The notes beneath the pieces were generated by a model. It did no database searches and was not told the DNA's origin. It saw nothing but the letters and a program-made list of their open reading frames with translations. A program made the position numbers and the translations under genes. This document shows positions 8,592 to 17,090 of a DNA stretch of 58,438 bases, in pieces. Position 1 is the first letter of the stretch. Every line of letters begins with the position of its first letter. Origin of the DNA: Pseudomonadota bacterium (lineage in GTDB: Bacteria; Pseudomonadota; Alphaproteobacteria; Rhizobiales; Xanthobacteraceae); NCBI GenBank assembly GCA_023386885.1, contig JAEWIX010000010.1, positions 1-58,438 of the forward strand, given 5' to 3'.

Positions 8592-10115
8592 TCAGGTTTG
8601 CGGCGGCGGCACGTGGGTGGTGTACCACTCGCGCAGCACGGCCAGCGCGGGATGTGCCAGCGAGCGGTGGAGATAGGTCCAGATTCGCGGCTGGTGGCGC
8701 AGATATTGCGGCTTGCCGTCGCGCCGGTTGAGCCGGGCGAAGGTGCCGAGCAGACGAGTGTTGCGCTGCGCCGACATCACCGCATAGCTTTCCGCGAAGG
8801 CGGCGGCGTCGAAGCCGGGGTCGAAGCCGCGTCGCGTTTGGGCATAGCGGGCGAACATCGCTAGTTCGAGCGGCTCCGGCACGTCGATGCGGGCGTCCTG
8901 CAACAGTGATACCAGATCGTAGCTCGGCGGCCCCATCACCGTATCCTGAAAGTCGATCACGCCGACCTGACCGATGCCGGGGCGATCCGCGAGCCAGATC
9001 AGGTTGGGCGAATGGAAATCGCGCAGCACCCAGGTTTCGTCGGCCGGTTGCCGCGCCAGCAGCGCGTGCCACATCGCGATGAACTCGTCGCGCGCAGTTT
9101 GGCCGGGGTCGGTATCGCGGTCCGGCAGATACCATTCCAGCATCAGCCCGATCTCGATCAGCATCGCTTCGGTGTCGAAATCCGGAATGGTGTAGGTGGC
9201 TTTCGACGTCAGCGGCAGGGTCGACGGCAGCGGGGTATGATGCAACTCCGCCAGCAGGTCGGTCGCCATCTGGTAACGATCGGGGATCGGTTGCGGCGGC
9301 GTGCCGCCGATGACGCCGTCGCTGCCGAGATCCTCGAGAATGAGAAAGCCGTTGTCGAGATCGGTGTAGTGGATCGCGGGCGCGGACAGCCCCTGCGTGC
9401 GCAGGCCGTTGGCCATGGCCACGAACGGCCGCACGTCTTCCGCCAAATGCACCGCGGCGCTGTAGGATTTGCCGCGATAGAGCGCCGGGCCATCGGGGCG
9501 CTTCGGCGCGTTCATCAGGATCACCGCGTTGTCGCCCTTGAACAGCCGCGCATAGGAGCGGGTCGAGGCATCGCCCGCCATGCGCTGCCGTCGCGTCTGA
9601 TCGTGGTCGCTGCGCTCGAGAAAGCGCCGCAGCGCGGCGAGCCGCGCCACCTGCGCTGCGGCCTTGCCATGACCGGTGATCTCGGCGGCGCGGGCCGATG
9701 CGCCTAACGCCGGACGATGACTGAGAGCAATGTCGATACGATCGGCGGGCAGGGCGTGTGCGGCACGTTCCGGCCATTCGATCAGAACGACGACGCCATC
9801 AGGTAATGGATCGAGGCCGATCTCCTCAAGTTCGCTGGCATCCTCGATGCGGTAAAGATCGGCGTGCAGCAGTGTGAACGACGGCAGCTCGTAAGTCTGC
9901 GCCAGCGTGAAGGTCGGGCTCGGTACTTCCAGTGCCTCGTCGCCGGCGAAGTAACGGATCATCGCGCGCGCGGCGGCGGTCTTGCCCGCGCCGAGATCGC
10001 CCGACAGCGTGATGATGTCGCCGGCATTGATGAGCAGCGCCAGATCGGCCATCAGGTTGGCGGTCGCCATCTCGTTGGCGAGCGCTACGGCGAATGTCGC
10101 GGGCGCCGCCGTCAT
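8592..10115 (-). CDS. TsaE / AmgK-type phosphotransferase fusion
   Basis: This is a 507-residue two-domain protein. Residues 1 to about 155 are TsaE, the ATPase of the tRNA t6A37 synthesis complex, with Walker A GDLGAGKT (39-46), PSPTFTL and IEWPERA. From about 165 on is an aminoglycoside-phosphotransferase fold with RDFHSPN (catalytic loop), VIDFQD (metal binding) and YDLVSLLQD, which resembles AmgK, the anomeric kinase for N-acetylmuramate and N-acetylglucosamine. Its ATG overlaps the divL stop codon by 4 nt, so it is coupled to divL. Such fused proteins are annotated in alphaproteobacteria as TsaE/phosphotransferase. Pairing with murU supports a role in cell-wall sugar recycling. Confidence 0.88.
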   Translation of the reverse strand: MTAAPATFAVALANEMATANLMADLALLINAGDIITLSGDLGAGKTAAARAMIRYFAGDEALEVPSPTFTLAQTYELPSFTLLHADLYRIEDASELEEIGLDPLPDGVVVLIEWPERAAHALPADRIDIALSHRPALGASARAAEITGHGKAAAQVARLAALRRFLERSDHDQTRRQRMAGDASTRSYARLFKGDNAVILMNAPKRPDGPALYRGKSYSAAVHLAEDVRPFVAMANGLRTQGLSAPAIHYTDLDNGFLILEDLGSDGVIGGTPPQPIPDRYQMATDLLAELHHTPLPSTLPLTSKATYTIPDFDTEAMLIEIGLMLEWYLPDRDTDPGQTARDEFIAMWHALLARQPADETWVLRDFHSPNLIWLADRPGIGQVGVIDFQDTVMGPPSYDLVSLLQDARIDVPEPLELAMFARYAQTRRGFDPGFDAAAFAESYAVMSAQRNTRLLGTFARLNRRDGKPQYLRHQPRIWTYLHRSLAHPALAVLREWYTTHVPPPQT

Positions 10116-12628
10116 TCAGCCGCGCTGCGGTGGATGGCCTGATCGGCCGGGAATTCGCACGTCACCGTGGTGCCTTTGCCGACCGCCGACTCCACCCGCA
10201 CCTTGCCGCCGTGCAGTTCGACGAACGAGCGCACCAGCGACAGGCCGAGGCCCGCCCCGCGGTGCCGCGAGCCGTTGGAATGGCTCTCGAACCAGTCGAA
10301 CACCTTGTCTTTCACCTCGGCCGGGATGCCGGGGCCCCGGTCGCTGACGGCGAAGGTGATGGAATGATCGCTGCGCCGCGCGCTCAGCGTGATCGCGGAC
10401 TCCTGCGGCGCGAAGCCGACGGCGTTGGCGAGCAGATTGTAGAGCACCTGCACCACGCGCCGTTCGTCGCCGATGAAGTGACCGATGTTCGGATCGGCAT
10501 CGATGCGCAGCGCGATATGGTCGCGCGCCAGCCGATCCTGGATGCCTTCGGCGGCTGCATCGATCGCCTTGCGGATATCGATCGGACCAAGGTTGAGCGT
10601 CATCGCGCCGGCGTCGATGGTGGCGAGATCGAGGATGTTGTTGATGATCGCGAGCAGCGCGTTGGTCGATGCGGTGATGTAGCCGAGATATTCGTCCTGC
10701 TTCATCGTCAGCGGGCCGGTGGACGGGTCGCTGAGGAAATGCGCGAAGCCGATGATGGTGGTCAGCGGCGAGCGCAGTTCGTAGGAGACGTGGTGGACGA
10801 AATCCACCTTCATCTGGTCGGCGGCTTCCAGTGCCTCGTTGCGCTCGCGCAGCGCGCGCTCGACGTTCTCGGTGTCAGTGATGTCCTGGAAGGTCAGCAT
10901 GGTGGCGCCGTCGGGCAGCGGCAGCGTCATGCAATCGAGCACGCTGCCGTCGCTGCGTTCTATCTTCAGCGGCAACGGGCTGCGATTCTCGATGGCGGTG
11001 ATGGCGTCGCGGATGGTGCGCCATGCGGTGTCGTCGCTGTAGAGCGGCTTGCACCAGTCCACCACGGTTTCGATGTGAGGCTGGTCGTTCAACGCCTCGG
11101 TCGAAAGCCGCCACATCTTGGCGAAAGCCGGATTGAACAGTTGCGCGCGGCCGTTGCTGCCGAACACCGCCACCGCTTCCGCGAGATTGTCCAGCGTCTC
11201 GCGCTGCACCCGGATCAGGCCGTCAAAGCGCCGCGCCAGATCGAGGCTCTCGGTGACGTCGTCGAATAGGTAAGTCACGCCGCCTTCGGGATTCGGCGTG
11301 GTGACAATGCTGACAGCGCGACCGTCCGGCAGATACCAGACGTCCTTGGCCGGCTCCACTGCACGATAGGCTTCATGCAGCCGTGCTTTCCAGGCGCGGA
11401 AGTCCGGCTGCTCCGGAATCTTTCGCGCGGCGCGCAGCTTGTCGAGAATGCCGGAGTCGTCGGGATTGCCGGCGGGGAAGGCGCGGTCGAGGTCCCACAG
11501 CCGGCGATAGGAATCGTTGTAGAACGCCAGCCGCCGCTCGCCGTCGAACACCGCGACACCCGACGACAGTTGATCGAGCGTGCGGCGGTGCGCGTCGGCC
11601 ATGCGTTGCAGCGCGGCGCGCAAGCTCGCGGCTTCGGTGGCGTCGATGGCAAGGCCGGCGCTGCCGCCCGGCACGTTGCGCGCGTGAATGTCGTAGATGC
11701 GCCGCTCGCCGCCGACCACCACCGGCAGGCGCGCATCGAATGCGGCGTTGTCGTTCAGCGTGCGCGCCATGGCGGCGCGGTCGTCGCTGTCGAGCAGTTC
11801 GAGATTGCCGGCGATGGCATCGGCCGGGGTTGCGGCGTCGGTGGCGCGCGCATAAGCGGGGTTGGCGTAGGCGAGTTGCCCGTTGGCCTTGCGCGCCCAC
11901 AGCGGCCACGGCGCGGAGGCGGCGATGCCGCGCAGCATCTCGGTTTCGGCGACGAGGTCGCGATAGCGCAGGCTCATCTCGGCAAGATCGCGGCGCAAAC
12001 CGCCGAGTTCGCGAATCCGCACGATGGCCTGGCCGCCGATGGCGCGGCCCATCGCCTCCACCGCGCGACCGTTGCTGGCGGTGAGGTTGAGCTGAAAACC
12101 TTCGCCGGCCTCGCGCAGTGCGTCGACGGCGTGGTCCATCTGCAAGGCCGGTTCCGGCGGCAGCCAGGTGCCGAACGCCAGTACGCGTTGCGGCGCCAGC
12201 GACGGGGAATCTTGCGGCAGAAACAGGGCGACGTCGCCGCTGATATCCGGGCGGTCGTCGCCGGCCGGCCACGAGATCAGCACCTGCGGCTCGGTGAACA
12301 GCAAGGCGCGATAGCGGTCAGCCTCGGCCTGCAGGGTGTGAAGGTCGGTCTTCAGCCGATGCTCGTTGGTCGCTGCGCGAATCCGCGTGCGCATCAGGAG
12401 GATCGCGGCGAGCACGGAGAATCCCATCATGCCGAGCCCGAGCGCCACCACCACCATGCCGCGCTGATCCAGTTCGGCAAACGCCGCGAGCAGCGGATTC
12501 AATTCATTGGCGCGCGTCGGTGATGCGGTCAGCGTCAAGGCGGATACGGCAAGGCCGATCCTGCCGTCGCGCACCAGCGATGTGCATGACAGCATGGTCC
12601 GACGTATCGCTGCGATGACGCCTGACAT
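10112..12628 (-). CDS. divL: DivL-type sensor pseudo-histidine kinase
   Basis: The 838-residue protein has an N-terminal hydrophobic leader, a membrane segment (about residues 50-72, VVVALGLGMMGFSVLAAI), several PAS-like regions and a kinase core. In the H-box the usual MSHELRTPL reads VSYELRSPL, so the phospho-acceptor His is Tyr616 (codon 10781-10783). This is the hallmark of Caulobacter DivL, which controls CckA/CtrA through DivK. The ATP-binding part is intact: NLLANAVGF, DRGPGIP and GAGLGLSLV. It heads the tsaE/amgK string by a 4-nt overlap. The ATG at 12628 follows GGGGCGA; a TTG four codons upstream is less likely. Confidence 0.88.
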   Translation of the reverse strand: MSGVIAAIRRTMLSCTSLVRDGRIGLAVSALTLTASPTRANELNPLLAAFAELDQRGMVVVALGLGMMGFSVLAAILLMRTRIRAATNEHRLKTDLHTLQAEADRYRALLFTEPQVLISWPAGDDRPDISGDVALFLPQDSPSLAPQRVLAFGTWLPPEPALQMDHAVDALREAGEGFQLNLTASNGRAVEAMGRAIGGQAIVRIRELGGLRRDLAEMSLRYRDLVAETEMLRGIAASAPWPLWARKANGQLAYANPAYARATDAATPADAIAGNLELLDSDDRAAMARTLNDNAAFDARLPVVVGGERRIYDIHARNVPGGSAGLAIDATEAASLRAALQRMADAHRRTLDQLSSGVAVFDGERRLAFYNDSYRRLWDLDRAFPAGNPDDSGILDKLRAARKIPEQPDFRAWKARLHEAYRAVEPAKDVWYLPDGRAVSIVTTPNPEGGVTYLFDDVTESLDLARRFDGLIRVQRETLDNLAEAVAVFGSNGRAQLFNPAFAKMWRLSTEALNDQPHIETVVDWCKPLYSDDTAWRTIRDAITAIENRSPLPLKIERSDGSVLDCMTLPLPDGATMLTFQDITDTENVERALRERNEALEAADQMKVDFVHHVSYELRSPLTTIIGFAHFLSDPSTGPLTMKQDEYLGYITASTNALLAIINNILDLATIDAGAMTLNLGPIDIRKAIDAAAEGIQDRLARDHIALRIDADPNIGHFIGDERRVVQVLYNLLANAVGFAPQESAITLSARRSDHSITFAVSDRGPGIPAEVKDKVFDWFESHSNGSRHRGAGLGLSLVRSFVELHGGKVRVESAVGKGTTVTCEFPADQAIHRSAAE

Positions 12629-12798
12629 CGTTCGCCCCAAAACCGCACGGACGCATCGCGGCTCACCAGCACCGCGCGCGAATCGCTCTCAATATCCCTC
12701 AACAGGACTCGCGCGAACAGAGTCCAGACCGTGAACGGGAGTCGCGAGCCGAAAAAATGCGATGTCGCGTGGCGCCGATCGATTCGGTTTGGATGAAT
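12629..12798. promoter_or_regulatory. divL upstream region with five GANTC sites
   Basis: This 170-nt spacer between dut and divL holds no gene. It contains GANTC at 12680-12684, 12706-12710, 12720-12724, 12739-12743 and 12781-12785. GANTC is the target of the cell-cycle methylase CcrM, and methylated sites in promoters are read by GcrA in Caulobacter. Five in 106 bp compares with about 0.4 expected by chance. I see no paired TTAA CtrA box. Confidence 0.5.
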
Positions 12799-13269
12799 TC
12801 AGCGGCCCGTCGAACCGAAGCCGCCGCTGCCGCGCGTCGTGGCCGAGAGTTCAGCAACGGGAACCAGCGTGGCCCGCGTGACCGGGGTGATGATTATCTG
12901 CGCGATGCGCTCGCCGCGCTTGATGGTGAAAGGGTCGCGGCCGTGATTAATCAGCAGCACGTTGATCTCGCCGCGATAGTCGGCGTCGATAGTGCCGGGC
13001 GAATTGAGCACGGTTACGCCGAATTTCGCGGCGAGGCCCGAACGCGGCCGCACCTGTGCCTCGAAGCCGGGCGGCAGCGCGATGACGAGGCCGGTCGGAA
13101 TCATGCCGTAGGCGCCCGGTGCGAGCACTATCGGCGTATCGTCGGGAACTGCCGCGACGAGGTCCATGCCGGCGGCATGTTCGGTCTGGTAGGCCGGCGG
13201 CGGCAGGCCGCGCCCGTGCGGCAGTTGCAGGAATTCGACGGTCACGGATGTTTGCGGTGAAACGGTCAT
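12799..13269 (-). CDS. dut: dUTP pyrophosphatase
   Basis: This 156-residue trimeric-type dUTPase hydrolyses dUTP to dUMP, keeping uracil out of DNA and feeding dTMP synthesis. All five family motifs are visible in order: AAGMDL, PRSGLA, GTIDADYRGEI, ERIAQI and the C-terminal RGSGGFGSTG that closes over the active site. The ATG overlaps the coaBC stop by 4 nt. Pairing of dut with coaBC is common in Gram-negative bacteria. Confidence 0.96.
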   Translation of the reverse strand: MTVSPQTSVTVEFLQLPHGRGLPPPAYQTEHAAGMDLVAAVPDDTPIVLAPGAYGMIPTGLVIALPPGFEAQVRPRSGLAAKFGVTVLNSPGTIDADYRGEINVLLINHGRDPFTIKRGERIAQIIITPVTRATLVPVAELSATTRGSGGFGSTGR

Positions 13270-14696
13270 GATGTCTGCTTCTGTAGCGTGGCGGCGATCT
13301 GCGCGACCAGATGTGTCGCGACTTCGTCCTTGCCCATCGCCGGCCAGGAATCGATACGGACGCCGTCCGCCGCGCCGTCATCCTTGCTGATGAGGTGCAC
13401 GGTGTTGCGGTCGCCGCCCATGATGCCGGTGTCGGGCGAGACATCGTTGGCGACGATCCAGTCGCAGCCTTTGCGCGCGAGTTTTGAACGCGCATTGTCG
13501 AGCAGGTGCTCGGTTTCCGCCGCGAAGCCGATTACCAGCGGCGGCCGTCCGTCGGTGCGATGCGCGATGGTGGCGAGGATGTCGGGGTTTTCGACGAGGT
13601 CGAGTTGCGGGAAGCCGCTCGCGGTCTTCTTGATCTTCTGCTCGCCCCGGTTGGCGACGCGCCAGTCCGCGACCGCCGCTGCGAAGATCGCGACGTCCGC
13701 CGGCAGCGCGGCTTCCACTTCGGCCAGCATATCGCGCGCGCTTTCGACGCGCTTGACGCGAACGCCCACTGGATCGCTGAGCCCGACCGGGCCGGTGACC
13801 AGCGTCACCTCGGCCCCGGCCTCGCGGGCGGCGGCGGCGATGGCGAAGCCTTGCTTGCCGGAGGAGCGGTTGGCGATGTAGCGCACTGGGTCGATCGGCT
13901 CGTGGGTCGGCCCGGCGGTGATCAGGATGCGACGGCCCGCGAGCGGCCGGGCGCGGGGCGGCCGGACCACCTCCAGCGCCCGCGCGGCGATCTCCAGCGG
14001 CTCGGACATGCGGCCGACACCGGCTTCGCCCGCTTCCGCCATGGTGCCGCTGTTGGGGCCGATCATGCGGATGCCGTCCCGCTGCAATTGCGCGACATTG
14101 CGCCGGGTGGCGGCGTTGCTCCACATCAAGGGGTTCATCGCAGGCGCCAGCAGTACCGGGCGGTCGGTGGCCAACAGGATCGCGGTGGCGAGGTCGTCGG
14201 CGTGGCCTTGTGCCATCTTTGCCATCAGATCGGCGGTGGCGGGCGCAACCACGATCAGGTCGCAGTCCCGCGCCAGCCGGATGTGGCCGGCGTCGAACTC
14301 GCTCGCGGAATCGAACAGGTCGGTGTAGCAGCGCTGGTTCGAGAGCGCGCTGGCGGCGAGCGGGGTGACGAATTGCTGCGCAGCATTCGTCAGGACACAG
14401 CGGACGGTGAAGCGATTGTCCTTGAGGCGGCGGATCAGGTCGAGCGCCTTATAGGCCGCGATTCCGCCGCCAATGATGAGAGTTGCGCGCAAGCCCTCGG
14501 TATTTGCGCTTGGCATGCCTCTCTCCGAGGATGCTGCGGTGCGGTATGATAGCTCGCCGGCCGGAGTTCCGGCTCCCGCCGCTTCGCGCAAAATGTTGCG
14601 CACTTCGTCCTCGACAGAGCGCCCATGCTGCGCTGCACGCAAGCGCAGTTCGGCCTTGATGGCGTCGTCGAGCTTGCGGATGGTCAGGCTGGCCAT
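13266..14696 (-). CDS. coaBC: CoaBC with in-frame N-terminal RHH antitoxin-like domain
   Basis: CoaBC makes phosphopantothenoylcysteine and decarboxylates it to 4'-phosphopantetheine in coenzyme A synthesis. Visible are the flavoprotein CoaC half (GGGIAAYKALDL, GHIRLAR, PAMNPLMW) and the CoaB half (TAGPTHEPIDPVRYI, NRSSGKQG, VANDVS). Upstream and in the same frame, with no stop, residues 1-40 (MASLTIRKLDDAIKAEL and GRSVEDEVRNIL) match FitA/VapB ribbon-helix-helix antitoxins. A second start, the ATG at 14516 (residue 61), has GGAGAG six bases upstream and would give a normal 416-residue CoaBC. So the locus may make a fusion of 476 residues, a plain CoaBC, or both. No VapC toxin gene is nearby. 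Confidence 0.9.
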   Translation of the reverse strand: MASLTIRKLDDAIKAELRLRAAQHGRSVEDEVRNILREAAGAGTPAGELSYRTAASSERGMPSANTEGLRATLIIGGGIAAYKALDLIRRLKDNRFTVRCVLTNAAQQFVTPLAASALSNQRCYTDLFDSASEFDAGHIRLARDCDLIVVAPATADLMAKMAQGHADDLATAILLATDRPVLLAPAMNPLMWSNAATRRNVAQLQRDGIRMIGPNSGTMAEAGEAGVGRMSEPLEIAARALEVVRPPRARPLAGRRILITAGPTHEPIDPVRYIANRSSGKQGFAIAAAAREAGAEVTLVTGPVGLSDPVGVRVKRVESARDMLAEVEAALPADVAIFAAAVADWRVANRGEQKIKKTASGFPQLDLVENPDILATIAHRTDGRPPLVIGFAAETEHLLDNARSKLARKGCDWIVANDVSPDTGIMGGDRNTVHLISKDDGAADGVRIDSWPAMGKDEVATHLVAQIAATLQKQTS

Positions 14697-14713
14697 GGCA
14701 ACGTCCATGTCAC

Positions 14714-14753
14714 AAATGATAGCAATGCTATCGTTTTTGATCGGAAGATGCAA
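14714..14753 (-). promoter_or_regulatory. Operator-like palindrome and candidate promoter of RHH-coaBC
   Basis: A perfect palindrome (arms GATAGCA / TGCTATC, 1-nt centre, 14718-14732) extends to 11-bp arms with one mismatch (14714-14736). On the minus strand a candidate -35 TTGCAT (14748-14753) and -10 TAGCAT (14725-14730) are 17 nt apart, and the -10 lies inside the palindrome. It sits about 20-40 nt before the ATG at 14696. This is the layout of an autoregulated VapBC/FitAB operator. Function is inferred. Confidence 0.55.
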
Positions 14754-14763
14754 TCAGAGCGGA

Positions 14764-16332
14764 TCAGCGCACCAGCCACAAAATGCTGACAAAGGTGATG
14801 GCGATCACCCATAGCGCCACGGTGCGCCAACGGTTCTGCCGGGCGCGGACCCGGCCGAGCGCGGCGATGGTGTCCGGCGACAGCACCAGCCCGTCGCGTG
14901 CCATCACCTCGAGTTGCTCCAGCACCCGGATCGAGCGCGAGGCGATCGCCGGCAGCCCGCTCATCGCCTTGCCGAGTTCGCCGGCGCCGGCCATTGCGCC
15001 CTGAATGCGGCCGATCGGCCCCAGATTGCGCTCGATCCAGTCCCGCACCACCGGATCGGCCACGGTCCAGATGTCGAGTTTGGGGTCGAAACTGCGGGCC
15101 ACGCCTTCGACCACCACCATGGTCTTCTGCAACAGAATGAGTTCCGGTCGGGTCTGCATGTCGAACAGCGCAGTCACCTCGAGCAGCAGCGACAACAGCT
15201 TCGCCATGGAAATTTCCTCGGCGGTGCGGTTGTGGATCGGCTCGCCAATGGCGCGGATGGCCTGCGCGAAATTCTCCACCGAATGGTGCGCCGGCACATA
15301 GCCGGCTTCGAAATGCACCTCGGCGACGCGGCGATAATTGCGCGTGATGAAGCCGAGCAGGATTTCGGCAAGGAAACGCCGTTCCTTCAATCCGAGCCGG
15401 CCCATGATGCCGAAGTCGACCGCGACCAGCCGGCCCGAGTCGTCGAGGAACAGGTTGCCCGGATGCATGTCGGCGTGGAAGAAGCCGTCGCGCAGCGCGT
15501 GGCGCAGGAAACTCTGGATCACCTTGCGGCCGAGATCGGGCAGATCGACCTGCGACGACGCCAGCCGCGCGTGGTCGTTCAGCGCGATGCCGTCGATCCA
15601 TTCCATCGTCAGCACATCGTGGGCGGTGCGGTCCCAGTCCACTGTCGGCACGCGGAAGTCGGGATCGTCGCGGGTGTTCTCCGCCATCTCGGAGAGCGCC
15701 GCCGCTTCCAGCCGAAGGTCCATCTCCATCGCGACCGAGCGCGACATGGTGTTGATGATCTCGATCAGCCGCAGTCGCCGCGCTTCCGCCGAATAGCGTT
15801 CCGCGCGCTCGGCAACGAACTGGAAGTCGGCAAGGTCGCGGCGGAAACGCGCTCCGACCTGCGGCCGCAGCACCTTCACTGCAACTTGCCGGCGCTCGCC
15901 ATCGCGCTCCACTTCGCCGCGATGCACCTGCGCGATCGAGGCCGCGGCAACGGCCGGACCGAATGTCGCGAAAGCCTGCGCCACAGGGCGTTCCAGCGAT
16001 GCGGCAACAACGCTTTCGGCTTCCGCCTGCGGGAACGGCGGCAGCCGGTCTTGCAGGCTTTCGAGATCGCGCGCGAGCGCGACGCCGACCACGTCGGGCC
16101 GCGTGGCGAGGAATTGGCCGAGCTTGAGATAAGCGGGGCCGAGCCGTGTCAACGCCCGCGACAGGCGCGGGCCGGATTTCGCGCCGCGCCGTTCGATCAG
16201 TCGCGCCGTGCGCAGCAGAATCTGCCCCGGCGCCGGCACCAGTGCCGGATCGACGGTTCCGAACACGCCCTCACGCGCGAACACGTAAGCGGCGCGCGTC
16301 AGCCGCGCGACATGCGAGAGTGCGGAGATCAC
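14764..16332 (-). CDS. ubiB: UbiB-family protein for ubiquinone synthesis
   Basis: UbiB is an atypical kinase-like ATPase needed for ubiquinone synthesis at the membrane. The 522-residue protein has the family marks: the KLGQ motif (AYLKLGQFLATRPD), the Ala-rich loop AAASIAQVH in place of a P-loop, the catalytic-loop region HADMHPGNLFL, and VDFGIMG in the DFG position. The C-terminal hydrophobic stretch TVALWVIAITFVSILWLV is a membrane anchor. The start is GTG at 16332, which overlaps the ubiE stop (GTGA). An Arg-rich in-frame extension upstream is a shadow of ubiE and was dropped. Confidence 0.94.
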   Translation of the reverse strand: MISALSHVARLTRAAYVFAREGVFGTVDPALVPAPGQILLRTARLIERRGAKSGPRLSRALTRLGPAYLKLGQFLATRPDVVGVALARDLESLQDRLPPFPQAEAESVVAASLERPVAQAFATFGPAVAAASIAQVHRGEVERDGERRQVAVKVLRPQVGARFRRDLADFQFVAERAERYSAEARRLRLIEIINTMSRSVAMEMDLRLEAAALSEMAENTRDDPDFRVPTVDWDRTAHDVLTMEWIDGIALNDHARLASSQVDLPDLGRKVIQSFLRHALRDGFFHADMHPGNLFLDDSGRLVAVDFGIMGRLGLKERRFLAEILLGFITRNYRRVAEVHFEAGYVPAHHSVENFAQAIRAIGEPIHNRTAEEISMAKLLSLLLEVTALFDMQTRPELILLQKTMVVVEGVARSFDPKLDIWTVADPVVRDWIERNLGPIGRIQGAMAGAGELGKAMSGLPAIASRSIRVLEQLEVMARDGLVLSPDTIAALGRVRARQNRWRTVALWVIAITFVSILWLVR

Positions 16333-17090
16333 AAGCGCCAGCCCGAATGCAATGCCACGATGCCGCCGGACAGCGATTGCCAGCTCACGCGCGTGAAACC
16401 GGCGTCGCGGATCATGTCGGCGAAGGCGGCCGGTCTCGGAAACTTGCGGATCGATTCGACGAGGTACTGATACGATTCGGCGTCGCCGGTGACGGCGCGG
16501 CCGAGCGGCGGGATCACCTTGAACGAGAACAGTTCGTAAAGTTTGTCGAGGCCGGGCACGTCTACGGAGGAGAATTCCAGGCACAAGAAGCGGCTGCCGG
16601 GCTTAAGTACGCGCCAGGCTTCGCGCAACGCGAGATCGATGCGCGGCACGTTGCGGATGCCGAAAGCGATGGTATAGGCGTCGAAACTGCGATCCGGAAA
16701 CGCCAGCGCCTCGGCGTTGCCTTCGACGAACGACACCCGGTCATCGAGCATCTGCTTCGCCGCGCGCTCGCGGCCGACCGCCAACATGTCGCCATTGATG
16801 TCGCAGACGGTGGCGTGGAAGCCGTAGCCGGACGCTTTTGCCGCACGGAAGGAAATGTCCCCGGTGCCGCCGGCGACGTCGAGCAGCGCGAACGGCGCGT
16901 CGTTGCGCGGCGGATTCAGCGCATTGATCATCACATCCTTCCAGACGCGATGCATCCCGCCCGACATCAGGTCGTTCATCACGTCGTAGCGCGACGCCAC
17001 GCTGCGGAACACGTCGTTCACCAGCGATTGCTTTTCGCCGAGCGCGACGTCCCGGAAGCCAAAATGTGTGGTCTGGTCGGTAGGTTCCAT
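16329..17090 (-). CDS. ubiE: Demethylmenaquinone/demethylubiquinone C-methyltransferase
   Basis: UbiE is the SAM-dependent C-methyltransferase of ubiquinone synthesis. The 253-residue protein shows the N-terminal THFGFRDV, the segment VFRSVASRYDVMNDLMS typical of UbiE, the SAM-binding LLDVAGGTGD, and the later FGIRNVPRID. Two ATG codons are close together: the one at 17090 has GGAG nine bases upstream, while at 17096 the GGAG would be too near. It heads ubiE-ubiB-coaBC-dut and is divergent from the VOC gene at 17212. Confidence 0.95.
   Translation of the reverse strand: MEPTDQTTHFGFRDVALGEKQSLVNDVFRSVASRYDVMNDLMSGGMHRVWKDVMINALNPPRNDAPFALLDVAGGTGDISFRAAKASGYGFHATVCDINGDMLAVGRERAAKQMLDDRVSFVEGNAEALAFPDRSFDAYTIAFGIRNVPRIDLALREAWRVLKPGSRFLCLEFSSVDVPGLDKLYELFSFKVIPPLGRAVTGDAESYQYLVESIRKFPRPAAFADMIRDAGFTRVSWQSLSGGIVALHSGWRL

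Noticed and set aside
13266..14753. A complete toxin-antitoxin system at coaBC
   Set aside because: Only the antitoxin-like RHH part is present. No PIN-domain (VapC/FitB) gene was found on either strand nearby.
14753..14753. TTG at 14753 as the coaBC start
   Set aside because: It would put the operator-like palindrome inside the coding sequence and adds 19 residues without family similarity; the ATG at 14696 fits the RHH N-terminus.
14914..16470. 518-codon plus-strand frame opposite ubiB and ubiE
   Set aside because: It is a shadow of two clear genes in the phase typical of GC-rich codon use.
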